Positions 32,688 through 44,900 of a stretch of 64,000 nucleotides of DNA are shown here, piece after piece; the first letter of the stretch is position 1, and the number at the start of each line of letters is the position of its first letter. The position numbers were made by a program, and so were the translations under genes. The stretch is from Lithodes maja (lineage: Eukaryota > Arthropoda > Malacostraca > Decapoda > Lithodidae), in NCBI GenBank assembly GCA_037953745.1, contig JBAKBP010000691.1:124001-188000 (forward strand), written 5' to 3'. The notes under the pieces were generated by a model. The model searched no databases and had not been told where the DNA came from. It saw nothing but the letters and a program-made list of their open reading frames with translations.

Positions 32688-34620
32688 ACTGTGAAGGATT
32701 TTTTCAAACGTTCTATAGTGATCTTTTACGGATAACCTAACAAATGTAATGTACCTGTTATTGTAATCTATCATGGATAATAATGAGTACCTTGTCTTTC
32801 TTTAGCTACTCTTCATAAACCTTTTGAAAACTAAACCCTTTTCACACCCAGTCACCTCACAACAGCACACCTCTTACGTAGATTTCACACAAAGTCCCTA
32901 CTAAACTAGTCACCACCCGTCTTATAAATCACCAGTAAGGTAAACTAGCAAACTCCTATGCAGTGTTCCAATTAGTACTGTATGTGGTGTCAAAATATAC
33001 TCATAAAAGATTATTGGAGTTAGATTAATAAGTGTTAAAATGTACCTTAACCCTTCCGCCTCGGCAGTCTTCTTACTCTCCGTACCCGCGGAATCGGCGC
33101 GTGTTGGGTGTTATGGCCAGATTTTCTTAATAGCTAAGCAATGGTAATAGGTAGAAAGATAAGCTTAATTGGAAAATGAAGTACATACTGTACTGTTATC
33201 TTGATCCTGGTGTTGACCGGACATCGCTATGTCGTCGGGTTATTATGTTACGTGGTTGTGAATATTACACGAGCGGGAGTATAAGAGGCCTATCGAGGTC
33301 CACGGTGGAAGTTCGGTGTGTAGTATAAGAGGCTTACCGAAGTGTGGGGGTTAACTATTATTCATATTGATAGTATTTTTATTAATTTTAATCTTTAATA
33401 CTTTTTTACCGATTCTGCGTACAGTACTACTTGGCCCACTGTATACAAATTAGCTAGTTTTCCCTACACCTTCTCGGGAAGCTCCCTACACACTACTCGG
33501 CTGTGTCCGGAAGATTTCATGCCGCTAGAAATAATAGACGATAATATTTAGACATAAGACTGAAACAATATTCCTTATGGATCAATCAGTTTCAAAGTGT
33601 ATATGTGTATGTATGTATATAATTACGGTAAGTTTTAGTACAGGTGGCAAGTTTAGTCCATTGGTGACTTGAAGTGTTATTGATGTTAGCTGAATCTCTC
33701 GCCGGCCCTCCTTCACCCTGATCAAACATACGGTATAATATCAATTCCTATTCTGTAATGCAAGTTTATCCTTACACAGCCATTCTCACCCAGTTATTTT
33801 GAATAGAAAACAAATTCATCTTTACAGGACTGGGTTCACATGAGATCCTATGCATAAAAATCTAGAATCTTTTCAATAAAGTTACGCACACCACAATGAT
33901 AATCACCATATGTACACAAAACGAGTATGCCATTTTTCATCATCCGAATCTATTCAGATAGAGAGAGAGAGAGCATGAAGACTCGCTCAAGGCAGGTTCA
34001 TACAAGCACTCTTTCCGATGACTTTCAATCAAAATCTTATTTTTGGCAGCATTTTTGGGTCTCCTTTTAAAATATCTGCTACCTTACTGGTGTTATACTA
34101 ATATACTGTACTTGGCTGGGATATTATAAAATTTAATTCAGAAGTTTCCATTCCAGAGATGCTGAAAAAAGATTCCGGAAAAAAACACCTGTGTGAACCC
34201 GCCTAGAAAAAAACTTTCTCTCAAGTTCCACACACACATTTCAGCTTCTTTCCGTGATATAAAAATTTCAAAATATAAGCAAGTTTTCCTATAATACCAC
34301 CACAGCACCAGTGACAAACATATGAGATGCACAGTATGATGCTGAATGGTGAGCTAAATACCGTAGAAATGTACAGAAAAAATGGAAATGCTACATAAAT
34401 GATTCAAAGAACATATTATATACGGACACATCATTGTCATACCGAGTGACTTACAGTAGCCTACTCACTTCATATTTCTTTTCTTTCAAATTGACTAAAA
34501 TGCACTAAATAGATCAAATTAACAATCAAAATATATACATGAAACAAAGAATAAAAATAAAAATAATAATTGGAGTCTGTGAGAGTGAGGCAGTTTATCA
34601 TTGGTTAACTCTCGGTGCGA
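32688..34620. other. Stretch without recognisable gene
   Basis: AT-rich. A possible TTAACCC...GGGTTAA pair at about 33052 and 33353 could mark a decayed MITE. A short ga microsatellite lies near 33959-33973. The 64-aa ORF near 34138-34332 has no recognisable motif. Confidence 0.4.
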
Positions 34621-34626
34621 CTTAAG

Positions 34627-34887
34627 GCCATGTCACATGGCCAGTTTCGTTGGTGTTTTTTTATAGCCTGCTACCCACTCTACCTATCACTTTTCACCAG
34701 ATTCTTACAGATTTTGCCTTCACTTACATAATTTATGTACGATCGTTCTCAACTCCAGGTTCTACAAATAAGAGTTAATAAATCAAGCTGTGTTACTGTC
34801 TTAGGTGTTTTTATACAAGAATCACAAGCCAAAATTGGAAATTGGCTAGTAAAAACGTTGGAAAACTGGGCGTGAGACACAGCCTTT
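34627..34887. mobile_element. MITE family W, copy 3
   Basis: Ends aaggccatgtcacatgg and gggcgtgagacacagccttt are inverted repeats. The inside shares tttttatagcctgct, acataatttatgtac and agccaaaattggaaattggc with copies 1 and 2. Confidence 0.65.
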
Positions 34888-35515
34888 AGAGCGCTATTCA
34901 TGCTACTCATGAGAGAGTTTGATCACAGTGAAGGACCTTTCAAGGGAGAATAAGCACCACTGAAACAACTTTGTCACAGCAAGTGAATGCACTCTTGAAC
35001 CCCGCTTGCCGTTTGTCCATGAGTCACTGGGGTGGGTGAGGTATAATGTGACAACCACTATTTATAAACCCCCACATAGGATTTTGTTTTGTGCCATGCA
35101 CAGGTGTTGGTTTAAACAGCAGTCAAGTCTTGTCACATCTGCTTATGTTATAATTATAATCACTAGATCTCAAGATGCTAAACCACACCAGTCTCATCCA
35201 TCAGGGGTAACGAAGCTGCATCCAAACTGTCGTCATTTTTCTTATGGCTTCTTTCATAACTCAGTTCTACACTGGCACCTGGAAACACAAACAAAGTAAA
35301 TAACATGGCTTTATCTATGATACTCATTGATCTGGTCATCATTTATCATGAAGTATAGCTTGTGATAAGTTGTTGCTATTCCAAATGGTAAGGTGAAAAT
35401 GTGAGCGTAAGAAAGTGTGGTATGACACAAATGTCTGATAACTCCAGTTTCCTATTTACTGCTACGTGAACAGAGTTATTGGGTACTCTATTAGGAAACT
35501 TGCACATCCAATTTG
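34888..35515. other. Stretch without recognisable gene
   Basis: The ORF at 35006-35299 has no known motif and no splice or codon support. Confidence 0.4.
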
Positions 35516-35516
35516 T

Positions 35517-35577
35517 CCTATCCGGAAACCGAACCCAGGTCCACTTGGTTGTGAACCAAGCGCACTACCAGGATAAG
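35517..35577 (-). repeat. tRNA-like fragment (SINE remnant)
   Basis: On the minus strand gtagtgcgcttggttcac, then aaccaagtggacctgg and gttcggtttccgg resemble tRNA A-box, anticodon stem (cttgg/ccaag, loop with CAC) and T arm. The 5' acceptor stem does not pair, so a functional tRNA gene is unlikely. Confidence 0.4.
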
Positions 35578-36288
35578 TCAGAAATAGAGAAACTTGAGTG
35601 CGTAGTGTGCAAAGGCGAGCTTGTGTTAAGTGATGATCCTGTGGCTGTGAATTTTGGAAATGAGTCTTTGGAGCTGGTGAACAAGTTTTGTTACCTAGGA
35701 GATACCATCTCTGCCGGTGGTGGGGCCGAGGCTGCCACTGTTGCTGGAATTAGGTGTGGCTGGGGGAAGTTCAGGGAATTGATGCCAATCCTGACCATGA
35801 AAAGAATGCCTCTCCCCCTGAAGGGAAAGGTGTATGCCTCATGTGTTAGAAGTGCAATGACGTATGCCTCAGAAACATGGGCCGTTAAAGTAGAGGATGT
35901 CAACAGATTGGAGCGTAATGAGATGAGAATGGTGAGATGGATGTGTGGGGCCAGGCTACAGGATAGAATAACAAATGTTGAGCTGAGGAGACGTTTAGGT
36001 ATAAAGAGTATTAGCGAGGTGATGCATATAAGTAGACTGGGATGGTATGGACATGTGGAGAGAATGGATGAACAAAATTGGGTGAAAAAATGCAGGTCTG
36101 TGATTGTGGAGGGAGCTGCACCAAGGGGTGGACCGAGGAAGACCTGGGATCGGACTATATGCGCCGATCTCAAATCCAAGAACTTGACAAGTGAAGCAGC
36201 CCTTAACAGGGTTGCCTGGAATGCCACCATTAGGACAAGAGACTGAAACTGCACTTATGTGTGGAACACACAGTCTTAAAATTTGATG

Positions 36289-36318
<30 letters not shown>
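35578..36318 (+). pseudogene. RTE-like LINE, 3' end of ORF (family R2) with (ATGT)n tail
   Basis: The open frame gives the C-terminal region typical of RTE-clade LINEs after the RT: NKFCYLGDTISAGGG, YASETWAVK, NEMRMVRWMCGARLQD, HISRLGWYGHVERMDEQNW and GGPRKTWDRTI. It ends in a stop at 36244-36246. The tail aaaatttgatgtatgtatgt runs into an atgt microsatellite. The copy is 5'-truncated, as is usual for LINEs, and the remaining frame is intact. Antisense relatives are at 57318-57690 and 56925-57056. Confidence 0.85.
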
Positions 36319-36319
<1 letters not shown>

Positions 36320-36354
36320 TACACTCATGTCACCCTTGTGGCTTCGTTGTGTCA

Positions 36355-37800
36355 ATGGTACCATTAGACTGGAGGAGTGAATGTATTGTGCCGTTGTACA
36401 AGGGGAAGGGAGACCGGCAGGAGTGTTCATGTTATAGAGGTATTAAATTTATTGTCAGTTGTTGGAAAGCTGTATGGCACGGTGTTGATAGAGAGGATAA
36501 TAAAGGGTACAGAAAGTGCAATAGGAGAAAAGCAGTGCGGTTTTAGAAGGGGAAAAGGGTGTGTGGATCAGATTTTTGCAGTACGACAGCTATGCGAGAA
36601 GTATTTTGAGAAACATAAAGGCTTTTATGAATTTGGCAAAATGCATATGATCATGTGGATCGAGAAGCAATGTAGAAGGTGCTAAGGATTTATGAAATTG
36701 GAGGAAATTTGTTAAGAGCAGTTAAGAATTTTTATGTAGAGAGCAGAGAGTGTGTTAAAGTAGGAAATTAGTTGAGTGAATGGTTTGAGGTCAATGTAGG
36801 TCTGCAACAGGGTTGTGTAATTGTCACCGTAATTGTTTAATATATATATATATATATATATGGATAGAGTGGTGAGGGAGGTAAAAATTAGAACTGAAAC
36901 TGCACGTATGTGTGGAACACTGTCTTAAAATTTGATGTATGTATGGGTAGAGAATTGGGTTTAGTAGGAAAGAATGGTGGAGATTGGGAGTTGAATCAGT
37001 TGGCTGTTTGCTGATGACACAGCATTGGTGGAGAATTCTGAGGAGAAACTGCAGCGAGTACGGTAGTCAAAGAGTTTGGTGTGGTATGTGGGAGGAGGAA
37101 GCTGAGGGCGAATGTCTATAATAGTAAAGTGTATGCGTAATAGAGATGGTCGTAAGGTAAATCTAAATGTACGGCTGGATGGGGAAATACTAAAACAAGT
37201 GGAGTGTTTTAAATATCTAGGAGTGATAAGCAAGGATGCAGAAGTGGAAATGGAGGCAAGACAGAGAGTATGTGAAGGAAGGAAAGTTTTCGGAACAATG
37301 GGAAGCATGTGAAAGGTGAGAAATCTAGGAATGAAAGCTAAGTGCAATGTATCAAGGGATAGTTGTACCAACAGTGATGTATGGGGCCGAGACATGGGCA
37401 CTGAAGGCACAAGAGAGAAGAAATTTGGATATGATGGAGATGAACTGCTTGAGAAGTATGTGTAGAGTGACGCATAGAGATAGATTGAGGAATGAAGAGG
37501 TACGTAGAGGAGTGGACAAAAGGGTGCTGTGCTGGTATGTACGGTGGCGCTAATAAGTCATGTCCCAGCTGTCATTACGTTTGGCTTGCTCTGTGGTGTA
37601 TTAATGTCTGTCAGATGTTGAATAGGGTGGGTAAGTGTAGGAACATGTTTGTATATTTCACTCGATATGAAGCTTAGATATTGCTGATACCAATTATTGA
37701 TCAAAGCATACTTGGTGCCGAGACATCACTTATTAGCGCGATTTTACATGTTGAACGAATGGAAGATGAAAGGTTTACAAAGAGGGTACAGAAGGGGTTA
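36355..37800 (+). pseudogene. Degenerate RTE-like LINE RT
   Basis: In shifting frames one reads ECIVPLYKGKGDRQE, VVGKLYGTVLIERI, GEKQCGFRRGKGCVDQIF, EVNVGLQQGCV, VECFKYLGVISKD, MYGAETWALKAQERRNLD and HVERMEDERFTKRV. This is the motif order of the RTE copies at 47798 and 52304, but with many stops and frameshifts. A ta microsatellite (36840-36860) and a 55-bp copy of the family-R2 tail (about 36888-36943) interrupt the RT region, and a 203-bp MITE splits the end. Confidence 0.83.
37542..37744. mobile_element. 203-bp mariner-type MITE inside the degenerate RTE
   Basis: TA at 37540-37541 and 37745-37746 flank ends cggtggcgctaataagtc and, inverted, aaatcgcgctaataagtg (18 of 23 bases alike). Removing the element rejoins the RTE reading ...VLCWY with HVERMED, which supports the boundaries. 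Confidence 0.78.
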
Positions 37801-37955
37801 ATACTCCACTGCCCAGCGCTTGCCCAGCACAGATATAACTTCAACATCACTTCACTGAGAAATCTCTGGACCCACCAAGGGCAAGTGACGGGCTACCTGG
37901 TCGCCACGGGATTACCATAAAAAGGAATCTTGGGGCTACTACAACAATAACAATT
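37800..37955 (+). pseudogene. Jockey-like LINE 3' terminus
   Basis: HCPALAQHRYNFNITSLRNLW and VTGYLVATGLP, then a stop and a caa/aat-rich tail (acaacaataacaatta), resemble the C-terminal Cys/His region and tail of Jockey-like LINEs. Only about 50 codons remain. Confidence 0.55.
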
Positions 37956-38092
37956 AATTATACTTTTTAACGCATGACGATTCTATTTGGGTATTTCCGG
38001 TTGGCTAATATTTATGTTGTGATTATTGTTATTGTTTTATTTGTTGTGTTTGACATGCATTTCAGTAATGTTGTTGAGTTTCTTAAAATTAA

Positions 38093-38757
38093 TTACTTGA
38101 CTGTCTTATTGATTTACAATATTACCTGTTTTACTGATTTACAACATTACCTGACTGTCTTACTGATTTACAAACATTACCTTACCTGTTTTATTGATTT
38201 ACAACATTACCTGACTGTCTTACTGATTTACAACATTACCTGACTGTCTTACTGATTTACAACATTACCTGACTGTCTTACTGATTTACAACATTACCTG
38301 ACTGTCTTACTGATTTACAAACATTACCTTACCTGTTTTATTGATTTACAACATTACCTGACTGTCTTACTGATTTACAACATTACCTGACTGTCTTACT
38401 GATTTACAACATTACCTGACTGTCTTACTGATTTACAACATTACCTGACTGTTTTACTGATTTACAACATTACCTGTTTTATTGATTTACAACATTACCT
38501 GACTGTTTTACTGATTTACAACATTACCCGACTGTCTTACTGATTTACAACATTACCCGACTGATTTACAACATTACCTGACTGTCTTACTGATTTACAT
38601 TACCTTACCTGTTTTATTGATTTACAACATTACCTGACTGTCTTACTGATTTACAACATTACCTGACTGTCTTACTGATTTACAACATTACCTGACTGTC
38701 TTACTGATTTACAACATTACCTGACTGTCTTACTGATTTACATTACCTGACTGTCTT
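38093..38757 (-). repeat. 29-bp minisatellite at an exon end, each unit carrying a splice-donor motif
   Basis: About 23 units of ctgactgtcttactgattta + caacattac. On the gene strand each standard unit reads gacagtcag|gtaatgttg, a good 5' splice-site match. I count sixteen exact cattacctgac strings, including the one at the exon boundary (38741-38751). Variant units with ttttattgattta, inverted, contain AATAAA (near 38190, 38336, 38480 and 38612). The first unit overlaps the coding exon that ends at 38747. Confidence 0.93.
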
Positions 38758-38924
38758 CTAGATTTATTGCTGCCCTCTGGTATAAATGCGGCCACCATGA
38801 GAGCACAGATGACCAGCAGGGCCCCAAACACAAAGGGCGGCCCCGGGATCAAGTTGGGGCTGCTCATTAGGTGGGCCCCAGACCCTAACCCTGTACTATT
38901 ACTGATGTGTGAGGAACCGTTCGG
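38747..38924 (-). CDS. MFSD14-like exon (segment 12; last exon recognised)
   Basis: Acceptor ttcactttcag|CCGAACGG. It reads PNGSSHISNSTG, PGPPFVFGALLVICALMVAA and FIPEGSNKSRRQS. The donor TCAG|gtaatg leaves phase 1. Without splicing, the frame would add five residues (NVNQ follows G) and stop at 38730-38732. Which ending is used cannot be told from sequence; a following C-terminal exon was not found. Confidence 0.88.
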
Positions 38925-41900
38925 CTGAAAGTGAAAAAAAAATATTATTATGATGATTATTATTATTATAAAATAGTTACTCACATTAAGTAAAGTACCA
39001 GGCCCTTATTTCACTGTCCTATGAATGGCTGATGCGCAAAGAATTGTTTCTATTATCGTTATATTCAAACCCACAATAATTGCGTCTTCTGTGATGAATT
39101 ATACATGACAAGAGAGAGGAAAGCCCATACTACAATATGAGTGAATAGACAAAAAAAAAAAATATTATCGTACTGAAATTTGTTAGATGATAAAATATTT
39201 CATCGTTCTTTGGATGTAATACTGTACTGTCATTTTCCTTATATGAGCTACAATTATGGTATTCTTATAGTAAGACATAAGAAGCCATTTTCACTCTCAT
39301 TCCAATGGTATCATCAGAATTTGTTTATCATCAATAGTTGATTTTATATGAATATATAAAAACACAATATCAAGCAATTTAATAACATGGCGGCGTATGC
39401 GAAAATCATCATTCCTTATTGATTTTAACCCACAATAAATATGCCTGCTTCAATATACTGTATAATCCAGAGTGAGGTTTGGCATCCCCTACCCAACCTT
39501 AGCCGTTTCTGTCTGTCTCTTTTACTGTCCTACTTTTCCTTCTGGGGGCAGGGGGCTAGGAATCCTCCTTCCCTTGTAAAATTCACCAACTAGACGAGAA
39601 AGAATAAGGGGCAAGGGAACGCGAAATTGATTCCGGACCCTAAGAATTGGAACTTTAATTGTTGTTTCTGTTCGGGCTCTGTCTCGAGTCGGCCACCCCC
39701 AGTTATGGGGTATGTGCCTGAGTATATACATAGATACATATCTGAAGAGAATGAGGAAAAGCTAATCTAGAATATTACCATTGGAAAACCCACAAAACCT
39801 TATATTATCAGTGAAAATTGGTGCCGACTAAAAAGATATGTCTTTATTTTTCGACTTCATATGATTTTGTGTAGCTATACAATAATCTCTCAATTATCCG
39901 TCGTATAGAGGCCAAAGCCATGACGGATAATGCAATAAGACGGATATGGTGATGGTACCACACTATTTGTTCCAAATTCGTCCAGTCACCCCTAAAGTAC
40001 CCATTTCCCCCCAAATACATCCAATAAATACATATTATGAGGAGAATACTTATAAATACATATTATGAGGAGATTACTTACCACACAGACTATATTTGAA
40101 AATCATTGTCATATATAGTTAAGCCTAACTCATGGTCATATTTCGGCGGCTTTCGTCCGACACGGTTGGCACGCTTGACTGGCCTTTGCTCTATGTTATG
40201 ATGGTCCCGGGCATTCAATTCCTTTATCATTATCACCAGACCCACTGTCCCTATAACTGAATGCACTAAAGGCCCTAATAAACACGAGAGGTACGAGGTT
40301 CGGGCACAAAAAAACTTTTAAACAGGTGGTTTTCCAACACAATGGCGGGTGGACTTTGAGCGGCTAGCTTGTGTTAATGTCATTAAAGACGGCGTCAGCA
40401 ACTTGTGCAAGTGACACTCGGATATCGGATTCACTTGGCTTTCGTCTCCAAGCAGCAAACACCTTGACAATGGTAGATTCTTGGAGTTCAGTTCACTTGT
40501 TTGTTTGTTTTTGTTTATGTTTTCTAGTTTGATGTCGAGTCTTTCATTATTTTTACTCTTTTTTGGGGGGTTTCAACTGGAATGATTTTGCACAGACATG
40601 GAATTTGGTAATATTTAGGGTATGGCACCGAATATGAATGTTATCATTCGTCATGAAGACGGATTATGTGATGTAGACGGATATTTGATTGAGGGAGCAT
40701 GTTGGTCTCTCAGCTCCCCAGTCAAGAATACGACCGGTCAGCAAAAATATTAGATTTTCACCATCCAATTGCTATTCCCACTTCTTATATCGTTCGTCGA
40801 GGTTGATAATTATGTTCATGATATAAGTAAAATAAATGCATGTAAATATAACAAATTCTGTCTGTTTTGAAGACTAGAAATTCACAAATAACTAGCCTAG
40901 CCTCTAGTACAATTGCGCATTTCTTGGGTTAACCCTCCAACCCCGGCTAGGGAATATCGTGACTGTACTTTGTGTCCGGGGGTTTTCAGGAATTTTGGTC
41001 CCTGTTGATTCACATGTTACTCCTGAAATACATTACACAAAGTTATAAAAAAAACAGAAAAATGTAGCACAAACCTTCATGTGTAGAATGCCGTTGAGTA
41101 GAGGTCTCTAGCCCAAGTGATTGCATAATGGTGAGCGCGGGAAGTGGAGTGATTTTTATGCGTGAAAATCATCCCGCGTTCGGATGCGTCGCCTTTGCCC
41201 AGGCCCCGGCTTGGCTAACCTACTGTTTTCTTAGCCACTCGTCGCGCAAAACCTTTTACCTCCCGGAGGCGATTTTATGTATTGATAGTGATGTTATTAT
41301 AGTTATTTGGAGTCCAATTATATAAAATATGTGTATTAGGCTATCATTGTAACAAATATTTCACATTTTCACTCGATACCGTAGTTTTTATGAGTAATTG
41401 AGGTAGGTTATTGTTATATTAGGCACTGATTATTCGTTATCACAGGTGTTTATTATACTTTGGCCATCTAATATTATGTCATGTGTCACTTTCACTTAGT
41501 TATATGCTTTGTAAACGTTTTATATACAATTTATTGTGTCTTTTTTCACTTATTTATATATGTTTTCATAATACATGACTTTTTTATCACAATACACCTG
41601 TACATTGTTTTATTTCCACTTGTTGCCTATATACATACATATTGTCAGTCTTTGGTACTTTCACTATGATTATTAGTTAGTACTCCTGCTTGCTGTGGTA
41701 TTCAGCAAAGCACGGTATAGTACATAGTGACACCTGGCACTCCACACACTGCATGGTGGTCTTTTTGTGCTTCCTCGGCCTCACCTGGCTGTTCCAGCAG
41801 ACATGGCACCGCCTTCTGCTAATGGTGACTCCATCTCGTTCCAGAGGCAGGTAACCGAGCTTGTGCACATTTAGATACTGTGCACACTGCATGCGGTCCT

Positions 41901-44900
41901 GAACGGGGCGCCCAGGTTGTGCCACTGCCCTCTGTGGAGCTAGAGCGGGGGCAGCACGCCCACGAACTTTGGCGGCGCGCACCCTAGGGCGGCCAGGAGC
42001 GCGACGGCGCCCAGGCCCAGCCCGGCGGCCAGCCCGGCGGCCAGGGCGGCCAGGAGCACGACGGCCCTGGGCAAAGCGTCTGGGTTGAGGGTCGTCGATG
42101 TCCATAAAGTCGTCGTCATCGTCGTTGTCGTCAGAGCCGTCATCTTGCCCTGACGGTGGACCCAGGTAATCATGGCCAGAGTCATCTGTGAGGTGCCCTT
42201 CATCTTCAGAGCCCCCCTCATAATCTCGCGGGGAACGAATGATGCGTGGGCGGCGTGTAGGTCGGCGAGGTGGGGAAGGAGTGGCAGGTAAGGCTCTGTC
42301 ATCTTCATGCAGAGGTTCGGGGCTCCTTGGCCTACGACGAGTCATAGACAGCACTGGTTCAGTGTCTGTAGGTGCAGCTAGGGATGCGAGGTCGAACACA
42401 TCATCAGGAACCTCTGTTGTAGGCTGGAGAGGTGGGGTGGACCCTGGGGAAACTTGCGGGGGCGTATGGCTGGGAGCGGCAGGGGTGGAAGCCGCGGGAG
42501 CCTCGAACAAAGAGCGCCTACTTGTAGCTCCCTTTTTAACATATTTCATCCCTTTTCCCTTTTCTCTAGTAGTATGTCTCCTCTCGGGGGAAATAGTGGG
42601 TAAATAGGCCGAAAGTGGGGGGTCCTCAACCCTAGGGAGTGCTGGTGGTGGTGGGGAAGAATGGCGGGAGCCTGGGGCAACTTGGGTGGCGTGGGTAGAT
42701 AAGGAAGACAATGGCGGGTCAACCTCAGCCTCCCGCTCAGCCTCACTATCATCACTTTCATCGTCATGGTCAAATCCACTAAAAAACGCGTATCTTTCAT
42801 GGATTTCGTCTAGATCGTCAAAATCTTCACTATAGTGAGACTGATAAGACTCGGAGCTATCACTACCCAACTCATCAACACTATTTTTGCCTTCACCACG
42901 TTCATAACTCCTCAAAGCTATCTCAATACCTCCGGGAGTCAACGCATCTTGTACGTGCCTTTGCGTTAGGGCGCGACGAACATGGGCAGGCGTCGAAGAG
43001 AGCGTAGAATCGGACACAAGGGAATAACTTTTTGGGCTAGTATCCATGTTGGCGGCAGGGTAGAGACTGTTTTGGTGGCGTACATGCTGTCTGGTGGCGT
43101 CGCCTAGCGACGCCTGGTGACCACGGAGCGAAATTTTTACGCGCGCCATTCGAAAGCACACACGCAAGCAATGGTACAGTGTTGTACCACCCGGGTTCCT
43201 CGGGCCAAAAAAAAATGGTACACACGTGTACCACCCGGGGTCGAAGGGTTAAGGATAGACATGGGAGAATTAATTCTAGATTATTTTGCTCACTCAATAA
43301 TGCTGTTTAACCAATGTATTTTTTACTCATCTCACTGGCAGCAACACCTTCAGAATATTTGTTTTAAATTATTAACTACTGCTGCAGCCTGCCAGAACAA
43401 GGTGGCCCACAGTAGAAACAAAACACAAAGAAAAGAAAGAAGAACCACATACCAAGTCTTCCACATGTATTATTCTATTCACCACCTCACTCACTATTGC
43501 CTCTAGCCTACATAATTATCACATTAATAATAATAATAATATACTGTAAATCAATATAACTACCCCGCTGACTTTATGAGTCAGGTTTTCTGCTTGGTCT
43601 GGGGTGAGGTCGACGTGGAAGAGGTAGAAGATGAAGCCGAACACTGCGGGACCCAGGCCGGAGCACAGACCTCGCATCCCCGTGATGATTCCCTGCACCA
43701 CTCCTGACACATGAGAGACAAGATTTGGATAAGTATCATTGTCATCAAATTAATATCTTGTATGAATGCATGTATATACACAGGCACATACCCCCATAGC
43801 TAGGGGTGGCCGACTCGAGACAAGAGCCCGAACAGGGACTTTAAAAACTCACACACATCTAGGTCGCCCAGAAGAAGACCTAAAGACCCAGGCCCATTTG
43901 TGGTCTCCAGCAAAAGATTCCCAGGTCCAGACCTCCCGGAGAGGTGGGTGGGCATTATTTGCATGTTTTGTAGTTTTTAATTGATCTTATCTCTCTAAAG
44001 GAAAGGGATATGGAAAACTTTCTGTAGCTTATAATGAAGCATGGTATCCTTTCTGTAAAATCATTTCAAACATTTGTCTATAGCTTTCTTCATACTGTAT
44101 ACCCGTGGTGATGAGTTGAATATATGGTTTGTGATATTTTGTGAGTAAGTCGACGCTCGATGTAACGGACCCCGATACAACGGATTTCGGATTTAACGGA
44201 CTCTGTCCGTAGCCGGACAACCTGTCCGGCCAACGGACAAAAGTCCGTTAGTAGAAAATATGTCCGGTAGGTGGCGGGCGCGTCACCACAGCAACCATTG
44301 TTGTCATTGTTTAAAGCTCAGTTCCCGCCTAGCCACGAGTCCGCTCAGGTCCGCCCTGTGCTAATATATTCCATATCTTGCATTTACCTACTTAACCCGG
44401 GAGCTGCGGGGAGACTCTTAAGAGTTCCCCCGGCGGACTGCGGGAAGACTCTTGAGAGTAAGTAAAATAAAAAATCAACTTTTGACATCGATTATTTTTT
44501 TTTTTTTTTTTTTTTTGGCCCCTGGGCCATGCAAAATCTCAGTCCTCTACCTCCCCTCCTTCCCCACTTTCCTCCTCTCCTTCAGTTATCACCTATTTTC
44601 CCTATTATTCCCTTATTCTGAGGTATATTTTCGTGCTAACATTAGCGAGTTGCAAGCAGGGTGTTGTCATCACTGATGGCAAGCGAGTGCGAGAGAGAGA
44701 GTATCGATCGACTGTGTCTCAGTGGCCTTGGGGGAAATTGGCGGGAAAGCAGTTTGCCTCACCCATACATTATACAACTCGCGGGCTATATCTCCGATTT
44801 TGACCATCCAAACGCTGTTTTCACTCGTTTTATTGTTGTTTCAGGTTAATACCTTTATAATCAACCCATAATAGGCGCATATGGATAATTATTAATGCTA

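Noticed and set aside
35517..35577. A tRNA-Val(CAC) gene on the minus strand
   Set aside because: Anticodon and T arms are suggestive, but no acceptor stem forms; a SINE remnant is more likely.
38093..38757. CRISPR-like regular array (29-bp repeats)
   Set aside because: There are no unique spacers between units; it is a plain tandem minisatellite in a eukaryotic intron. The 35-bp array at 18557 was rejected for the same reason.
42239..42607. 122-aa ORF antisense to the piggyBac-derived ORF, and a 122-aa alternate-frame ORF at 41940-42308
   Set aside because: GC-rich shadow frames without any motif; the cysteine-rich piggyBac domain is in the long frame.
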